Origin: an uncultured Ectothiorhodospiraceae bacterium
GTDB lineage: Bacteria > Pseudomonadota > Gammaproteobacteria > S012-40
Assembly (NCBI GenBank): GCA_945787125.1
Contig: CALZHW010000006.1
Coordinates: 1-53,009 of the forward strand
Reading direction: 5' to 3'
DNA: 53,009 nt
Each line of letters begins with the position of its first letter. The stretch's first letter is position 1. The notes below the pieces were generated by a model that was given only the letters and a program-made list of their open reading frames with translations, was not told the origin of the DNA and ran no database searches. Shown in pieces: positions 15,678-24,832 of the stretch. Position numbers and translations under genes: made by a program.

Positions 15678-17510
15678 CTAAATGTCACCGAGAAAACCGC
15701 CAGATTGATGTTGCCAAAGTTTAGTGTAGAGACCATTTTCTGCTAATAACTCTCGGTGACTGCCTTGCCCAACAATACGTCCTTGGTCGATGACTACCAG
15801 GCGATCCATGGCGGCGATGGTTGATAGGCGATGTGCAATGGCGATAACAGTTTTGCCGTGCATAAGATGATTGAGCTGTTGCTGTATTGCCGCTTCCACT
15901 TCTGAATCCAAGGCGGAGGTTGCTTCATCCAACACAAGAATCGGTGCGTCCTTTACCAAAACACGAGCAATTGTAATTCGTTGCCGTTGCCCACCTGAAA
16001 GCTTAACGCCACGCTCTCCCACATAAGCATCATAACCGGTGCGTCCATCTAAATCGCGCAAGCCCAAAATAAACTCATGGGCGTGTGCGCGTTTCGCGGC
16101 TTCGACGGCAACGTCTATATCTGCATCGGGTCTACCGTACAAAATATTATCTTTAGCTGATCGATGCAGCAATGACGAATCCTGCGTTACGACACCGATA
16201 TTAGCGCGCAAGCTTTGCTGGGTGACTGTACTAATATCATAGCCATCAATAGTAATATCGCCATGTTCAATATCGTAAAAACGCATCAATAAATTGACTA
16301 ACGTTGATTTACCCGCGCCTGATGGTCCAACAATACCAATCCTCTCTCCCGCATGTAACTTTAAATTCAGATCTTTAATGACCGGATTCGCGTCATCATA
16401 AGCAAATGTAACATTATTAAAGCAAATTTCACCTTGATTAACGTTAAGTTTGGTCGCGTCGGTTCTGTCAATCACAGTATGAGGCTTTGCAATGGTTTCC
16501 ATTCCCTCATGCACAGCACCGAGGTTTTCAAAAATACCCGTCACTACAAACATTACCCATAGCGCCATATTATTAATGCGTATCACCAAACCTGTGGACA
16601 ACGCGATGGCACCCAAGCTAATGGCATCCTGTGACCACAACCAAATACCCAGCCCACAGGTTGCAACGATTAAACTCCCATTGATAAAAATGACACAGGT
16701 TTCCAGGGTGCTGATAAGACGCATTTGGTGAAAAAATCGCTGGGTTAATTCACGAATGGCTTCGCCTGCATAAGACTCTTCACGATCGGTATGTGAGAAC
16801 AGTTTCGCTGTTAGGATATTGGTATAACTATCAACAATTCGGCCTGTCAATGAAGACCGCGATTCGGATAACAATTTGGCTCGTTCTTTAACACGTGGCA
16901 CGAAGTACCAAAGCAAGAGCACGAAAGTCAGCATCCATAAAATTAACGGTATCATTAGCCGAAAATCGCTTTGTGCGAATAGTCCTAACGCCAATATGGC
17001 GTAGATCGATACGAACCATAATGTATCGATCACTTGAATCACTGATTCACGCAAAGACGGCGCAGTTTGCATCACTTTGTTGGCAATACGACCGGCAAAG
17101 TCATTATGAAAAAACGAGACACTTTGATGCAATACGTGTTTGTGGGTTTGCCAACGAATCAAAGCGGTGAAATTCGGCAAAATAGCGTGATTAACCAACA
17201 GCAATTGAATTCCATATACAATAGGCCGCAGAATAAGCGCCACAAATGCCATCCATAATAATAGCTCGCCGTGATCACTAAAAAAAGAGGCGGGTGTTTC
17301 TGCTGCTGTCATCAAATTGACTAGCTCACCTAAGAAGGCAAACAACAAAACTTCAATCAGTGCCACCACTAAGCCTACGATCAATACGGCAAAAATCACC
17401 GACTTGCACTGGCGAATAAAATACCAATAAAATCCAAGCAATTCGTTCGGTGGTGGAGTGGCTGGTGAAGGCTTAAAAGGTGAAATGCGTTGTTCAAACC
17501 AACGAAACAT
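15678..17510 (-). CDS. ABC exporter, fused permease and ATP-binding protein
   Basis: A 610-aa half-transporter of the MsbA/multidrug type that would work as a homodimer in the inner membrane. The N-terminal half (about residues 25-330) holds six predicted membrane helices, for example SVIFAVLIVGLVVALIEVLL. The nucleotide-binding domain has Walker A GPSGAGKST near residue 395, the signature LSGGQRQR, Walker B APILVLDEATSALD and the H-loop IAIAHRLSTI. Start ATG 17510. No substrate-binding or partner gene is adjacent, so the cargo cannot be inferred; lipid or drug export are the family's usual roles. Confidence 0.88.
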   Translation of the reverse strand: MFRWFEQRISPFKPSPATPPPNELLGFYWYFIRQCKSVIFAVLIVGLVVALIEVLLFAFLGELVNLMTAAETPASFFSDHGELLLWMAFVALILRPIVYGIQLLLVNHAILPNFTALIRWQTHKHVLHQSVSFFHNDFAGRIANKVMQTAPSLRESVIQVIDTLWFVSIYAILALGLFAQSDFRLMIPLILWMLTFVLLLWYFVPRVKERAKLLSESRSSLTGRIVDSYTNILTAKLFSHTDREESYAGEAIRELTQRFFHQMRLISTLETCVIFINGSLIVATCGLGIWLWSQDAISLGAIALSTGLVIRINNMALWVMFVVTGIFENLGAVHEGMETIAKPHTVIDRTDATKLNVNQGEICFNNVTFAYDDANPVIKDLNLKLHAGERIGIVGPSGAGKSTLVNLLMRFYDIEHGDITIDGYDISTVTQQSLRANIGVVTQDSSLLHRSAKDNILYGRPDADIDVAVEAAKRAHAHEFILGLRDLDGRTGYDAYVGERGVKLSGGQRQRITIARVLVKDAPILVLDEATSALDSEVEAAIQQQLNHLMHGKTVIAIAHRLSTIAAMDRLVVIDQGRIVGQGSHRELLAENGLYTKLWQHQSGGFLGDI

Positions 17511-17559
17511 AGTAATATCCTGAAAAAGTTAGGGAACGTGATAAAAAAATATTATCTCT

Positions 17560-17952
17560 TCAGGTTTGACTTGTATACGGGCAATTTCTGCATTTGTTAC
17601 TGCAGCATGAACCGCGCTTGAGGTGATACCAGCGACTAAAAACGTAATTACCATTTTCAATGGTATAGTCTATGTTGTTAATCAGCGCTTCATTTCCACG
17701 ATAGTGACTGGCAATGTTAAGAACTTCTTTGAGAGGCGTTAAATCAATAAATTGATCTATTTTTCCACTGACAGTCTTGGCAAGGCAATCAGCACATAGA
17801 CAATCTTGCTGTAACTCTAAAGGCATGAAGGCGGGATATTCCATGCACCAGCAGGATTCTCCTGCTTGGGTAACACCACAGGTAATATCTATGCCGCAAT
17901 TCGAACAGGGCTTTACTCTCTGTGACTCACCGTAATCAGATTTTTCATTCAT
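17560..17952 (-). CDS. Cysteine-rich CWC / DUF5522 protein
   Basis: A 130-aa protein rich in cysteine (12 or more). The N-terminal part CSNCGIDITCG...SCWCM fits the CWC family of small Cys-rich proteins, and LCADCLAK adds another Cys pair. The C-terminal part NGNYVFSRWYHLKRGSCC followed by NKCRNCPY fits DUF5522. The cysteine pairs suggest metal or cluster binding, but no function is established. ATG 17952 (MNEKSDYGES) is preferred; a further in-frame ATG at 17967 lies on the edge of a family B repeat that begins at the same base. Confidence 0.82.
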   Translation of the reverse strand: MNEKSDYGESQRVKPCSNCGIDITCGVTQAGESCWCMEYPAFMPLELQQDCLCADCLAKTVSGKIDQFIDLTPLKEVLNIASHYRGNEALINNIDYTIENGNYVFSRWYHLKRGSCCSNKCRNCPYTSQT

Positions 17953-17966
17953 ACATATATTTGTCA

Positions 17967-18154
17967 TTCACAATTGGCGTTCAAATTATTTCCCGTAATC
18001 AGCGCTCGTAGTGGCAAAGCCTTATAGAGAGTGTTGGCAGCATGGATGCTGCCGTCAAGCCTACATGGACATATTTACAGCGTCTCTCGCTAAGGCTTTG
18101 CCGCTACGAGTGCTGGAAGGTGGCACTATTGCAACTTTGAACGCCGGTTGTGAG
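17967..18154. repeat. MITE-like element, family B (full copy)
   Basis: A 188-base element with imperfect 19-base terminal inverted repeats: TTCACAATTGGCGTTCAAA at 17967-17985 and TTTGAACGCCGGTTGTGAG at 18136-18154. A second inverted pair lies inside (GTAGTGGCAAAGCCTTA and TAAGGCTTTGCCGCTAC), as does a GGCAGCATGGATGCTGCC hairpin. It exactly fills the space between the CWC gene start and the speE stop codon (18155-18157). A copy of the same length is at 51198-51385. Confidence 0.85.
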
Positions 18155-19012
18155 TTATATCGAACTCAACTGGTTTTTAAAAAACTCTGGTTCAGCCATT
18201 GCCCCGCGATGTATATCGGCGTTGTAATACTGCGTGCCGAAGCTTTTATTTTCCGCGGCATCTTCACGAAAACCGGTAAGCACAATATCTTTACTCGCAA
18301 TCGTTGCTGACCACCAGCCTGATGGATAGATGCATTGTGGGAAAAATAATGTTTTGCTGTCAATAAAACTAGCTGTTTTCATTTCCTGATGCATTTCGCG
18401 CAATATTTTCATATGTAACAGTGGTGATTCACTTTGCTGAATCAATAAACCATTTTCACCCAGCACGCGGTGACATTGCGTATAGAATGTTCTTGAAAAA
18501 AGTCCCTCAGCGGGTCCAACCGGATCAGTACTATCTATAATAATAATGTCATAACTGTTTGCCGCGGCGTCTTTCACCCATTGAATACCATCGATAAACA
18601 TTAACTCTGCACGTACATCATTATTGGATTCACACAGCTCTGGAAAATAGATTTCGGCTAAACGTGTCACCCGCTCATCGATATCAATTTGATGAACCAG
18701 TTCAATCTCGGGGTGCTTTAAAACTTCGCGCAACGTCCCGCAGTCCCCTCCACCTATAATTAAAACCCGCTTGGGATTTGGATGGCTAAAAATGACCGGA
18801 TGACTCATCATTTCATGATAAATAAAATTATCCCGGGTGGATACCATGGTGCATCCATCGATGAGCATCATGTTGCCAAATGTTTCGGTTTCGTAGATTT
18901 CTATTTTTTGAAAGGCAGATTGCTCTTCATGCAGTTTTTGTTTAATTTTTAAAGAAAACGCCGAACCTGTTGCCTCACTGGCTTCTGTCAGCCAAGTGTT
19001 ATCCAAAGCCAT
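18155..19012 (-). CDS. speE: Spermidine synthase (polyamine aminopropyltransferase)
   Basis: Transfers the aminopropyl group of decarboxylated SAM to putrescine. The protein is 285 aa from ATG 19012 (MALDNTWLTEASEATGSAF), chosen because GGAG lies 5 bases upstream; the frame opens four codons earlier. Motifs are VLIIGGGDCGTLREVLKH (dcSAM loop), HQIDIDERV (acidic site) and DIIIIDSTDPVGPAEGLF (catalytic Asp). It is divergent from speA across a 173-base gap holding a small family D repeat, so polyamine genes cluster here. The stop codon directly abuts a family B element. No speD or speB is present in the window. Confidence 0.94.
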   Translation of the reverse strand: MALDNTWLTEASEATGSAFSLKIKQKLHEEQSAFQKIEIYETETFGNMMLIDGCTMVSTRDNFIYHEMMSHPVIFSHPNPKRVLIIGGGDCGTLREVLKHPEIELVHQIDIDERVTRLAEIYFPELCESNNDVRAELMFIDGIQWVKDAAANSYDIIIIDSTDPVGPAEGLFSRTFYTQCHRVLGENGLLIQQSESPLLHMKILREMHQEMKTASFIDSKTLFFPQCIYPSGWWSATIASKDIVLTGFREDAAENKSFGTQYYNADIHRGAMAEPEFFKNQLSSI

Positions 19013-19039
19013 ATTCACTCCCAAAACAATTCATTGATA

Positions 19040-19083
19040 TTAGGAACGTGCATGAAATTTTCTAGCTATCTACACGTTCCTTA
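19040..19083. repeat. Minimal family D repeat in the speE-speA promoter gap
   Basis: TTAGGAACGTGCATGAAA on the left and TACACGTTCCTTA on the right face each other with only about 14 bases between. These are both ends of the family D element at 33181-33459 with the interior lost. It lies 27 bases upstream of the speE start and so within its leader or promoter region. Confidence 0.65.
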
Positions 19084-19185
19084 AGGATTTCGGGCATATT
19101 TGCAACGAATGACAAAGTTACAGTAGCCGAAAGCACCGACGCACATTATACTTTGCGCACTATTAATTCTCAGCAGATTTTTTCT

Positions 19186-21072
19186 ATGACCGAATGGAGC
19201 ATTCAAAAAGCTCGTGCTTTATACAACATCAAGCACTGGGGTGATGATTATTTTGACATAAACCAACAAGGCCAGGTTACGGTCACCCCGCGCAAATCCG
19301 CCGGGCAGCCTATTGACTTGTTTGCTATCAGTCAAGAAATCAGGAAAATGGGCTTAAATTTGCCCGTATTGCTGAGAATTACCGATATATTAAGTGATCG
19401 GGTGGAAAAACTGTGCCATGCATTTGATACGGCGATCGAAACGCATGCTTATCAAGCCGATTATATTCCGGTTTATCCGATCAAAGTGAATCAACAGCGC
19501 ACCGTTGTTGAGCACATCCTGGCAGGCGAAACATCGCGCGTAGGTCTGGAGGCAGGCAGCAAACCGGAACTGATGGTGGTTTTATCACATGCAAATGCCG
19601 ATGGTGGAATTATCGTCTGCAATGGTTATAAGGATCGGGAATATATCCGCCTCGCTTTGATGGGACAATTGCTGGGGCATAAGGTATTTATCGTCGTTGA
19701 AAAACTCTCTGAATTGCAACTAATCTTACGGGAAGCCAAAGATCTTGGAGTCAGTCCTCTGATAGGAATAAGAATCCGACTCTCATCGATTGGCAAAGGT
19801 AAATGGCAAAACACCGGTGGCGAGAAGTCTAAATTTGGCTTGTCGGCGCAGCAAATCCTTGAGGTGATTAAGCATCTCAGTCAGCATAACGCACTGCATT
19901 GCCTCAAACTGCTACATTGCCATTTAGGTTCACAGCTGGCAAATATTCGGGATATACAAAACGGCTTTAAAGAATTTGCCCGCTATTTTTCCGAGCTAAG
20001 CAAGCTTGGCGTTGATGTTAGCCATGTCGATGTGGGCGGCGGGCTTGGGGTCGATTACGAAGGCTCACGCTCGCGCAACTATTGCTCGATGAACTACACC
20101 ATTCATGAATACGCCAATGACGTAGTAAAAGCGTTTGCACAAATTTGTGCCGAAGAAAAGATCAAACACCCAGATATTATTACTGAATCAGGCCGCGCCA
20201 TGACGGCCCACCATGCGGTCCTTATCACTAATATTATTGATGTCGAAGTACCGCAGGGTCAATCAGAGATTATTGCTGCAAGTAACGATAGCCCAATGGT
20301 TATTCAAAATTTATGGGACACATTGCAGAATATTTCTGAGCGTGCTGTACTTGAGGTCTACCATGATGCAGTACACTTGCTGGCGGAAGCACAAAGTATG
20401 TATACCCATGGCATTTTATCATTACAAGAACGCGCCCAGGCAGAGCAGCTTTATTTTGCCATTTGCCATCAATTGGTTGCACTACTATCCAATGCATCCA
20501 AATCCCAGCGTGAAATTATTGATGAATTGAACGACAAATTGGCTTATAAGTATTTCGCCAATCTTTCAATTTTCCAATCATTACCCGATGTCTGGGCTAT
20601 CGATCAAGTTTTCCCGGTCATGCCATTGCATCGACTAAATCAAGCGCCCGTTTGCCGTGTCACTATCCAGGATTTAACCTGTGATTCCGATGGCGCGATT
20701 GACCATTACGTGAATGGTGATAGCCTGGAGAGCACCATCCCCATGCACCCATTAACAGCAGGTGAGGATTATCTGATCGGCATTTTCCTGGTTGGCGCCT
20801 ATCAGGAAATACTCGGCGACATGCATAATTTACTTGGCGATACCCACTCGATAAACCTCGAAATAGATCATGACGGCAAGCATCATCTATACGAACCAGA
20901 ATTAGGGGATACGATAAAAGAAATTTTATCGTATGTGCATTTCAATGCGGAAGACTTGTTACGCAACTACCAACATAAAATTGATAATTGCGATCTGAGC
21001 CCAGAAAAAAGTGCACTCTTGTTTAGTGAGCTACAAGCCGGCCTGGAAGGTTACAGTTATTTAGAAGATTGA
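19186..21072 (+). CDS. speA: Biosynthetic arginine decarboxylase
   Basis: PLP-dependent decarboxylase making agmatine from arginine, the first step toward putrescine. The protein is 628 aa from ATG 19186 (MTEWSIQKARALYNIKHWGD); the frame is open from 19153 without homology. The PLP lysine lies in YIPVYPIKVNQQRTV. Other blocks match E. coli SpeA: GLEAGSKPELM, CNGYKDREYIRLALMG, VDVGGGLGVDYEGSRS, ITESGRAMTAHHAVL, LTCDSDGAIDHYV and FLVGAYQEILGDMHNLLGD. It is divergent from speE. Its 3' end overlaps the convergent rsd gene by 16 bases. Confidence 0.96.
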   Translation: MTEWSIQKARALYNIKHWGDDYFDINQQGQVTVTPRKSAGQPIDLFAISQEIRKMGLNLPVLLRITDILSDRVEKLCHAFDTAIETHAYQADYIPVYPIKVNQQRTVVEHILAGETSRVGLEAGSKPELMVVLSHANADGGIIVCNGYKDREYIRLALMGQLLGHKVFIVVEKLSELQLILREAKDLGVSPLIGIRIRLSSIGKGKWQNTGGEKSKFGLSAQQILEVIKHLSQHNALHCLKLLHCHLGSQLANIRDIQNGFKEFARYFSELSKLGVDVSHVDVGGGLGVDYEGSRSRNYCSMNYTIHEYANDVVKAFAQICAEEKIKHPDIITESGRAMTAHHAVLITNIIDVEVPQGQSEIIAASNDSPMVIQNLWDTLQNISERAVLEVYHDAVHLLAEAQSMYTHGILSLQERAQAEQLYFAICHQLVALLSNASKSQREIIDELNDKLAYKYFANLSIFQSLPDVWAIDQVFPVMPLHRLNQAPVCRVTIQDLTCDSDGAIDHYVNGDSLESTIPMHPLTAGEDYLIGIFLVGAYQEILGDMHNLLGDTHSINLEIDHDGKHHLYEPELGDTIKEILSYVHFNAEDLLRNYQHKIDNCDLSPEKSALLFSELQAGLEGYSYLED

Positions 21073-21530
21073 CGACGATTGATGCTTAATACATCGACCA
21101 GCCGGTCTTCTTGCTCAATTCTATCAGCCAGGGTTTCACCCAGCGTCGACAAATCCTTTTCAAGGGCCGTTAAATCTTTACAATGCTCATCAGAATCGTA
21201 TTTATCATTGAAATCCAAAATCGTTTGAGTTGAACTTTCGATATAAGGATAAACTACCTCTGCAATATCCGCCACGGATGCTCGGCGCTCTTTGTTATTA
21301 TCGACGAAGCGATATAACCTAAAGTGTGCGTCAGCCGTATAGTCTATAAGAGACTGGCAAAATCGTTGAAGTAAATTAACGATGTACTCATTCTGATCAC
21401 CCCCGACATAAGGTCTATGCGCAGCTAGCTCGCCATAAAGCGCTAACATTTGCGTACGGTGATCAACGAGTTTCTGAATTGCACGGTGGGATTGAGAACG
21501 GCGCTCAACAGTAGCTTCAGTTGTTGTCAC
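21057..21530 (-). CDS. rsd: Rsd/AlgQ family anti-sigma-70 regulator
   Basis: A 157-aa all-helical protein of the Rsd/AlgQ family, which binds sigma70 (region 4) and shifts polymerase towards alternative sigma factors; in Pseudomonas AlgQ also affects alginate and siderophore genes. Family features are IQKLVDHRTQMLALYGELA near the N-terminus and LLQRFCQSLIDYTADAHFRL in the middle. Start ATG 21530. Together with 6S RNA at 5221 the window encodes two global regulators of sigma70 polymerase. It is convergent with speA, with 16 bases of overlap. Confidence 0.85.
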   Translation of the reverse strand: MTTTEATVERRSQSHRAIQKLVDHRTQMLALYGELAAHRPYVGGDQNEYIVNLLQRFCQSLIDYTADAHFRLYRFVDNNKERRASVADIAEVVYPYIESSTQTILDFNDKYDSDEHCKDLTALEKDLSTLGETLADRIEQEDRLVDVLSINRRQSSK

Positions 21531-21660
21531 AATTGGGTCTCCCAGAATAGTGGTTTATTGTTAACTAATCTTAACAAAAATAAGGCAAATATTGTACCGG
21601 AATAAAGCGGTTTTCACTATTTGCAGTGTACACCAAACCAAACCGAATGTGCATATTTCA

Positions 21661-22794
21661 TTAAACCTTAAATGGTGAAGTAGTTTGCAGTTCCACAATA
21701 TAATCACGCATATGATCTTCCTCTTTTTGCACAAATTCACCAATTATCTGGTTAAATCTTGCATCTTTCACCCAATGGGAAGACCAGGTGGGTGTAGGCA
21801 AAAAACCACGGCTGATTTTATGCTCGCCCTGAGCGCCGGGCTCAAACTGAGTTAAACCGTTTTCAATGGCATAATCTAAGCCCTGATAATAACAGGTCTC
21901 AAAGTGCAAATTATGATATTCATCAAAACAACCCCAATGGCGCCCGTAGAGATGCGTGCTATCGCGATAGAATATCGCACAGGCGACATATTTTCCCTGA
22001 TAAGACACCAGATTAACGAGAAATTGTTTCGCTAAAATTTCACCCATCGCTTTAAAAAAGCCCAGTGTAAAGGTCGGTAAACCACCTTTCTTGTGAAAGG
22101 TGATTTCATAAAAGGCGAAAATAACCGGCCACATGTCTGGCTCAATCTGATCGCCACTCAGCATGCTAAAGTGAAACCCCTGCGCTAGCGCCGATGCCCG
22201 CTCTTTTTTGATGTTCTTACGTTTGCGCGAGGCAAAGAAGGAAAGATAATGCTCAAAGGACTCATAAGCCTCATTTGTCCAGTGAAACTGGCAGCCTAAA
22301 CGTCGCATAAATCCACCGGCAGAAAAAGCCTGCATGTCTTGCTCTGCGGGAAACAAACAATGAAAGGTAGAGACTTCATGCGTCGCAATAAAGTCTTTTA
22401 TCGTCGCCAGTACCAGCGCAACAATGTCCTGCCTGTCGCACCTTTTATTGACGAAAATTCGGCTGCCGCTAACCGGGGTATAAGGTATTGCTGAAACCAG
22501 TTTCGGATAATAAGGCATACCAGCACGCTGATAAGCATCCGCCCAGGACCAGTCAAACACGAGTTCCCCATAGGAATCGCTTTTCAGATAAAGTGGCATA
22601 AAAGCCACTAACTGGTTTTTACTTTCAACTACCAGATGATGCGGAAGCCAGCCTAACTTTTCGCCGACACAGCCATGTACTTCTAATGCATTAAAAAACT
22701 CATAACTTAAAAAGGGAGAATCACCCACATCCAACTCGCTCCATTGAGCGACGTTGATCTCAGCCAGAGACCGAATAAACCGAGCTTGCATCAT
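21661..22794 (-). CDS. FemAB-like GNAT acyltransferase (peptidogalycan/DUF482 family)
   Basis: A 377-aa protein of the family once named DUF482 (GNAT fold, FemAB-like), annotated as 'peptidogalycan biosynthesis/recognition'; the reaction is unproven. Recognisable blocks include SPFLSYEFFNALEVHGCVG, GWLPHHLVVE, ELVFDWSWADAYQRAG, YYPKLVSAIPYTPVSGSR, FASRKRKNIKKERASA and QFEPGAQGEHKISRGF. Length is close to the family norm. Start ATG 22794. It stands alone, with about 130 bases to rsd. No signal peptide is seen, so a cytosolic enzyme is expected. Confidence 0.85.
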   Translation of the reverse strand: MMQARFIRSLAEINVAQWSELDVGDSPFLSYEFFNALEVHGCVGEKLGWLPHHLVVESKNQLVAFMPLYLKSDSYGELVFDWSWADAYQRAGMPYYPKLVSAIPYTPVSGSRIFVNKRCDRQDIVALVLATIKDFIATHEVSTFHCLFPAEQDMQAFSAGGFMRRLGCQFHWTNEAYESFEHYLSFFASRKRKNIKKERASALAQGFHFSMLSGDQIEPDMWPVIFAFYEITFHKKGGLPTFTLGFFKAMGEILAKQFLVNLVSYQGKYVACAIFYRDSTHLYGRHWGCFDEYHNLHFETCYYQGLDYAIENGLTQFEPGAQGEHKISRGFLPTPTWSSHWVKDARFNQIIGEFVQKEEDHMRDYIVELQTTSPFKV

Positions 22795-23051
22795 TAATAA
22801 TACATCATAATAATATGTAACTGTTCAGTGTGTTTAGATTTTGTTTCAGATCGAGGCGTTTTCGCGCACATAAAGAGGGCGCATAGTGAAATATGTAACC
22901 GATTGAGTACGAATACAACACTGATATGAGACAAAAGATGAATACGCTGAGTAGTTACCAAAATATTTAAATAAAATCCTAAACACTTACAGCCACCCTG
23001 TCGATATGACAATATCAACGAGTAAATTGGATAACAGGATTAACTGAAACC

Positions 23052-23810
23052 ATGTCGACTGAAGATTTATTAAGCCAGCTAAAAGACGCCTATATTACTA
23101 CCTTTCCTAACCAAACGAGTAAAATGGAAGCTCTCATACTCGAGATGGAAAAAGGCAATGACTACCAAAGTACTTTTGAAGCATTATACCGACAGGTACA
23201 CAATATAAAAGGCAGTGCCGGTGCCTTTGGGTTCACTATTATCAGTAGTATCTGCCACCAAATGGAAGACTACCTAACCAATAATATTCATCATACCGAC
23301 ACATCAAATTCTGCGCATATTAATCATTTACTCGCTTATGTCGATTTATTGACCGATACGTCGGAAGGCATTCTACAAGAATCTATCGACATCACAACGA
23401 TAGAAGCAAAACTGGAAGTCATCAGTCAAAAATCACTAGCAAACAGCAAAAAATGTCTCTGCGTCGGAGTTTCAGATTCACTTTATCACAAAATTGTTCA
23501 ACAGGTTTCCCAGTCCCTCGGCTTACAATGCTCGTTCGTCACCAGCGGCATGACCGCTATGGAAAGGTTATTACATGAGCATTTTGATGTTTTGGTCTGC
23601 TCTCGTGAAAATACGGATCTCAATGGCTTTACTCTTATCGCTGCACTGCGCCTCAACAAACGAAAGAACAGCCAAATACCTTCGATTCTGATTACCAGCA
23701 ATCCTGATCTTGCCATTCCGGAAGATCTGCAGCCAGACTTCATCGTCAAAAAAGACAAAGATTTCGCCACTGAGCTATCTCAAAGCATTGAAGGGATTGT
23801 GAATCGGTGA
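23052..23810 (+). CDS. HPt-domain protein with a degenerate receiver domain
   Basis: A 252-aa protein. Residues about 1-115 form a histidine phosphotransfer (HPt) helical bundle with phospho-acceptor His50 in VHNIKGSAGAFGF. Residues about 133-250 follow the receiver fold, but the key residues are missing: the acidic pair is replaced in CLCVGVSDSL, and the phospho-acceptor Asp position is Ser184 (FDVLVCSRENTDLNGF), while the late Lys is kept (FIVKKDKD). It may therefore take phosphate on His50 while the receiver part serves as a protein-binding module. No kinase gene is adjacent. Start ATG 23052; a DUF2835 gene follows 34 bases after its stop. Confidence 0.78.
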   Translation: MSTEDLLSQLKDAYITTFPNQTSKMEALILEMEKGNDYQSTFEALYRQVHNIKGSAGAFGFTIISSICHQMEDYLTNNIHHTDTSNSAHINHLLAYVDLLTDTSEGILQESIDITTIEAKLEVISQKSLANSKKCLCVGVSDSLYHKIVQQVSQSLGLQCSFVTSGMTAMERLLHEHFDVLVCSRENTDLNGFTLIAALRLNKRKNSQIPSILITSNPDLAIPEDLQPDFIVKKDKDFATELSQSIEGIVNR

Positions 23811-23844
23811 TCCTAGAATAGGCAACGAATTGGTGAAAGATATT

Positions 23845-24078
23845 ATGTCACGCATGTCTCAACGAATGGCATTTTATCTCGACTTAAGTTACGAGAAATT
23901 CTTTTTTGTTTATACTGGTAAAGCAAAATATGTCGTCGCTCAAACAGATGGTGGCCGCACAGTTCGCTTTCCCGCTAACATTCTCAAGCCATATTTGACT
24001 CGACGTGGCATTCAGGGGCGTTTCATGATTTATTTCGATGAAAATAACAAGTTTAAATCACTGGAAAAAATGAGCTAA
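23845..24078 (+). CDS. DUF2835 family protein
   Basis: A small protein (about 77 aa) matching the DUF2835 family: MAFYLDLSYEKFFFVYTGKA, then VVAQTDGGRTVRFPANILKP, then GIQGRFMIYFDENNKFKSL. It resembles a short beta-rich PilZ-like chain, but the function is unknown. The frame is open from TTG 23830 with a GTG at 23833. ATG 23845 is chosen because GGTGA lies 8 bases upstream; the exact start is uncertain. It probably shares a transcript with the preceding HPt gene. Confidence 0.8.
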   Translation: MSRMSQRMAFYLDLSYEKFFFVYTGKAKYVVAQTDGGRTVRFPANILKPYLTRRGIQGRFMIYFDENNKFKSLEKMS

Positions 24079-24107
24079 CGTAATTTTTTTTGCCGCTCTT
24101 TACCTCT

Positions 24108-24674
24108 TTACCTACGTGACATGCGTGGCAGATAAATAACGTCTTCACGATACTCGCCAGGCAATAAGCCCTGCAAACTCCAGCTCCCTATAGAATATCG
24201 TATCAACCGTAAAGTGGGGAAACCAACGGCAGCCGTCATTCGCCTGACTTGTCGATTTTTACCTTCAGTAATGGCTAACTTGAGCCAGCTAGTGGGAATA
24301 CTGTCCCGCTGCCGAATCGGCGGGTTTCGGTTCCAAAGCCAGCCAGGTGTTACCACACACGTTGCTTTGGCGGGCTTGGTTACACCATCTTTAAGTTGCA
24401 CACCACGCTGCAATTGACTGACGGCGCTTTGATCGATAGCCCCTTCGACTTGCGCATAATAGGTTTTTATTTGTTTTTTGTCTGGATGACTAATCAGATG
24501 CTGCAACTGACCATCATCCGTTAAAATCACCAGCCCCTCACTGTCATAATCAAGCCGACCCGCAGGATAGAAACCATCGCGTGTGAAAAAATCAGCAAGT
24601 GTTTGACGTTTATCCTTATCGGTAAATTGACACATCACCTGGAAAGGCTTGTTAAGTAAAATAATTTTTGACAT
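24108..24674 (-). CDS. rluE: 23S rRNA pseudouridine(2457) synthase RluE
   Basis: Pseudouridine synthase of the RsuA/RluB/E/F family that modifies U2457 of 23S rRNA in E. coli. The 188-aa protein has no S4 domain, which separates RluE from RluB, RluF and RsuA. The catalytic Asp is in PAGRLDYDSEGLVILTDDG, and the basic motif GKNRQVRRMTAAVGFPTLRL follows. The start MSKIILLNKPFQVMCQFT fits the family. It is convergent with the DUF2835 gene, 29 bases away. Confidence 0.92.
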   Translation of the reverse strand: MSKIILLNKPFQVMCQFTDKDKRQTLADFFTRDGFYPAGRLDYDSEGLVILTDDGQLQHLISHPDKKQIKTYYAQVEGAIDQSAVSQLQRGVQLKDGVTKPAKATCVVTPGWLWNRNPPIRQRDSIPTSWLKLAITEGKNRQVRRMTAAVGFPTLRLIRYSIGSWSLQGLLPGEYREDVIYLPRMSRR

Positions 24675-24698
24675 TGAACCTAAATTATCAGTTGGGCG

Positions 24699-24770
24699 CT
24701 TAGTGAGGTCTTACCGCTACAGCTGCTGGAAAGAGGCAGTTTTTAACTTTGAACTCCGATTGTGCGTTAA
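24699..24770. repeat. Truncated family B element upstream of the porin gene
   Basis: The right half of a family B element: TTACCGCTACAGCTGCTGGAA, then AACTTTGAACTCCGATTGTG, corresponds in order to the right ends at 18091-18154 and 51335-51385. The left half is missing. It lies in the gap between rluE and the porin gene and would form part of the porin leader. Confidence 0.6.
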
Positions 24771-24832
24771 AAGAACCCAAATGCATGCCGCTACTTATAA
24801 CAAACTTAGCAACATCTCTGGAAAAAACCGTC

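Noticed and set aside
18011..18310. 99-aa plus-strand frame across the family B element and speE
   Set aside because: It is antisense to speE and otherwise formed by repeat sequence.
22794..23018. 74-aa frame on the minus strand upstream of the acyltransferase gene
   Set aside because: Composition is unlike a protein, it ends on the acyltransferase start, and the region is better explained as a promoter gap.
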